The notes under the pieces: model-generated
What the model saw: only the letters and a program-made list of their open reading frames with translations
What the model was told of the DNA's origin: nothing
Database searches by the model: none
Origin: CAYWRO01 sp964460345
Lineage (GTDB): Bacteria > Planctomycetota > Phycisphaerae > Phycisphaerales > UBA1924
DNA length: 41,469 nucleotides
Direction of reading: 5' to 3'
Assembly: GCA_964460345.1 (NCBI GenBank)
Contig: CAYWRO010000031.1
Location: forward strand, 1 to 41,469
Part shown: positions 40,462-41,469 of the stretch, piece after piece
How the letters are laid out: each line of letters opens with the position of its first letter
How positions within the stretch are numbered: the first letter of the stretch is position 1
Position numbers and translations under genes: made by a program

Positions 40462-41469
40462 TACTCCCCGAACGCCGCCTCAAACCCCCGCCCCGCGGCA
40501 GGAAAATCGATCCCGCGCACGTACTCGCAGCTCTCCCGCGCCCCGTGCTCCCGGTCCATGCCGCTGTCCTCCCACTCCACGCTCAAGGGCCCCTCGTACC
40601 CGATGCGGTTCAGGGCGCGGATGATCGCGTCGAAGTCGACATCGCCGCGCCCGACCGACCGGAAGTCCCAGCCGCGGCGGTGGTCGCCGAAGGGAAGGTG
40701 GCTGGAGAGAATGCCGCTGACGCCGTCCAGCGTGGTCTTGCAGTCCTTCATGTGGACGTGGTAGATGCGGTCGGGGAATCGTTCGATGAACTTGACGGGG
40801 TCGATCCCCTGCCAGACGAGGTGACTCGGGTCGAAGTTGAAGCCGAAGGACTCGCGCCCGCCGACAGCCTCGAGGGCGCGCTCGGCGGAGTAGATGTCAA
40901 AGGCGATCTCCGTCGGGTGAACTTCCAGCGCGAACTTCACGCCGCATTCCTCGAAGACGTCGAGGATCGGGTTCCAGCGGTCCGCGAAGTCGCGGTACCC
41001 GGCGGCGATCTCCTTCTCGCTCGTGGGCGGGAAGCCGTAGATCTTGTGCCAGATCGACGACCCCGTGAAGCCGTTGACGACCTTCACGCCGAAGCGGGCC
41101 GCGGCCCGCGCAGTGGTCTTCATTTCCTCGGCCGCGTGCTCCTGCACCTTCTCAGGGTGATGGCCGTCCGCCCACTCGCGCCAGATGTGCTCCGGAAGAA
41201 TCGCGCCGTGCCGCTCATCGATCGGGTCGCACACCGCCTGGCCGACGAGGTGGCTGCTGATCGCCCAGCAGTTCAGCCCGTGCTTCTCCAGCGTCTGCCA
41301 GACCTTCGCGCGGTAGTCGTCGCGGGCCATGCAGTCCAGGACGTTGAAGTGATCCCCCCAGCAGGCCAACTCCAGCCCATCGTACCCGAACTCCTTCGCC
41401 TTGGCGCACATCGCTTCAAAGGGCAGGTCGGCCCACTGGCCGGTGAAGAGCGTGACGGGGCGGGGGGGG
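40461..41469 (-). CDS. Sugar phosphate isomerase/epimerase (partial, 5' end cut by window)
   Basis: The frame stays open to the window edge, adding about 19 residues before the first internal Met (PVTLFTGQWADLPFEA precedes MCAKAKEFGYDGLELACWG), so the true start is outside. At least 330 residues are present. It is a xylose isomerase-like TIM barrel: LEVHPTE (about 165), FNFDPSHLVWQG, VHMKD and SVEWEDSG carry the metal and substrate residues expected in this family. It ends at the 9-bp repeat. Substrate is unknown. Confidence 0.88.
   Translation of the reverse strand, partial: PPRPVTLFTGQWADLPFEAMCAKAKEFGYDGLELACWGDHFNVLDCMARDDYRAKVWQTLEKHGLNCWAISSHLVGQAVCDPIDERHGAILPEHIWREWADGHHPEKVQEHAAEEMKTTARAAARFGVKVVNGFTGSSIWHKIYGFPPTSEKEIAAGYRDFADRWNPILDVFEECGVKFALEVHPTEIAFDIYSAERALEAVGGRESFGFNFDPSHLVWQGIDPVKFIERFPDRIYHVHMKDCKTTLDGVSGILSSHLPFGDHRRGWDFRSVGRGDVDFDAIIRALNRIGYEGPLSVEWEDSGMDREHGARESCEYVRGIDFPAAGRGFEAAFGE

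Overview
The window reads as a piece of a high-GC planctomycete chromosome, most likely Phycisphaerae-like. By eye it is GC-rich throughout (composition not computed). It carries a Gram-negative lipid A gene (lpxA), two secreted proteins with PEP-CTERM-like tails ending in RRRR, several small membrane proteins with a CxxCGY...CPECG zinc ribbon of a kind common in planctomycetes, and many intergenic palindromic repeats. Both ends run into G-rich low-complexity sequence, and the last gene is cut by the window edge.

Left part (1-10.8 kb): a repeat-filled leader with a 21-bp-period array, then a YbdK-type carboxylate-amine ligase and a class II glutamine amidotransferase separated by a palindromic repeat. 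Next come a stand-alone receiver protein and a large membrane-anchored PAS/GAF HWE-type histidine kinase with its own C-terminal receiver. The kinase start is overlapped by a 12-codon upstream ORF. A GH1-like glycosidase and a secreted DUF4139 protein follow.

Middle part (10.9-23.6 kb): two PEP-CTERM-like secreted proteins, an MFS transporter, an RRM RNA-binding protein and a thioredoxin-like protein. A minus-strand operon holds an S41 protease, tsaD and a GGQ release-factor-like protein, divergent from a DUF4340 protein. Three zinc-ribbon membrane proteins and a lipoprotein follow, interleaved with BIME-like repeats.

Repeat island (23.6-25.8 kb): almost no coding sequence. It has two copies, exactly 420 bp apart, of a 256-bp nested-hairpin element, two 21-bp-period tandem arrays, and one possible 52-residue membrane protein.

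Right part (25.8-41.5 kb): an Fn3-like protein, an M29 aminopeptidase and lipB on the minus strand, lpxA with an oxidoreductase and a small membrane protein, then a tight six-gene run: inositol-1-phosphate synthase, CgeB-like glycosyltransferase, sugar nucleotidyltransferase, glycosidase, deoB and a histidine phosphatase. The glycosidase looks like a circularly permuted TIM barrel. A tRNA-Thr(UGU), thpR with a perfect parS-like palindrome inside it, a GH31 glucosidase and a truncated sugar isomerase close the window.

The most novel-looking items are the inositol-phosphate/glycosyl operon with its permuted glycosidase, and the repeat island. A recurring signal is a -10-like hexamer about 8 bp before a start codon that has no Shine-Dalgarno sequence, which suggests that leaderless mRNAs are common here.
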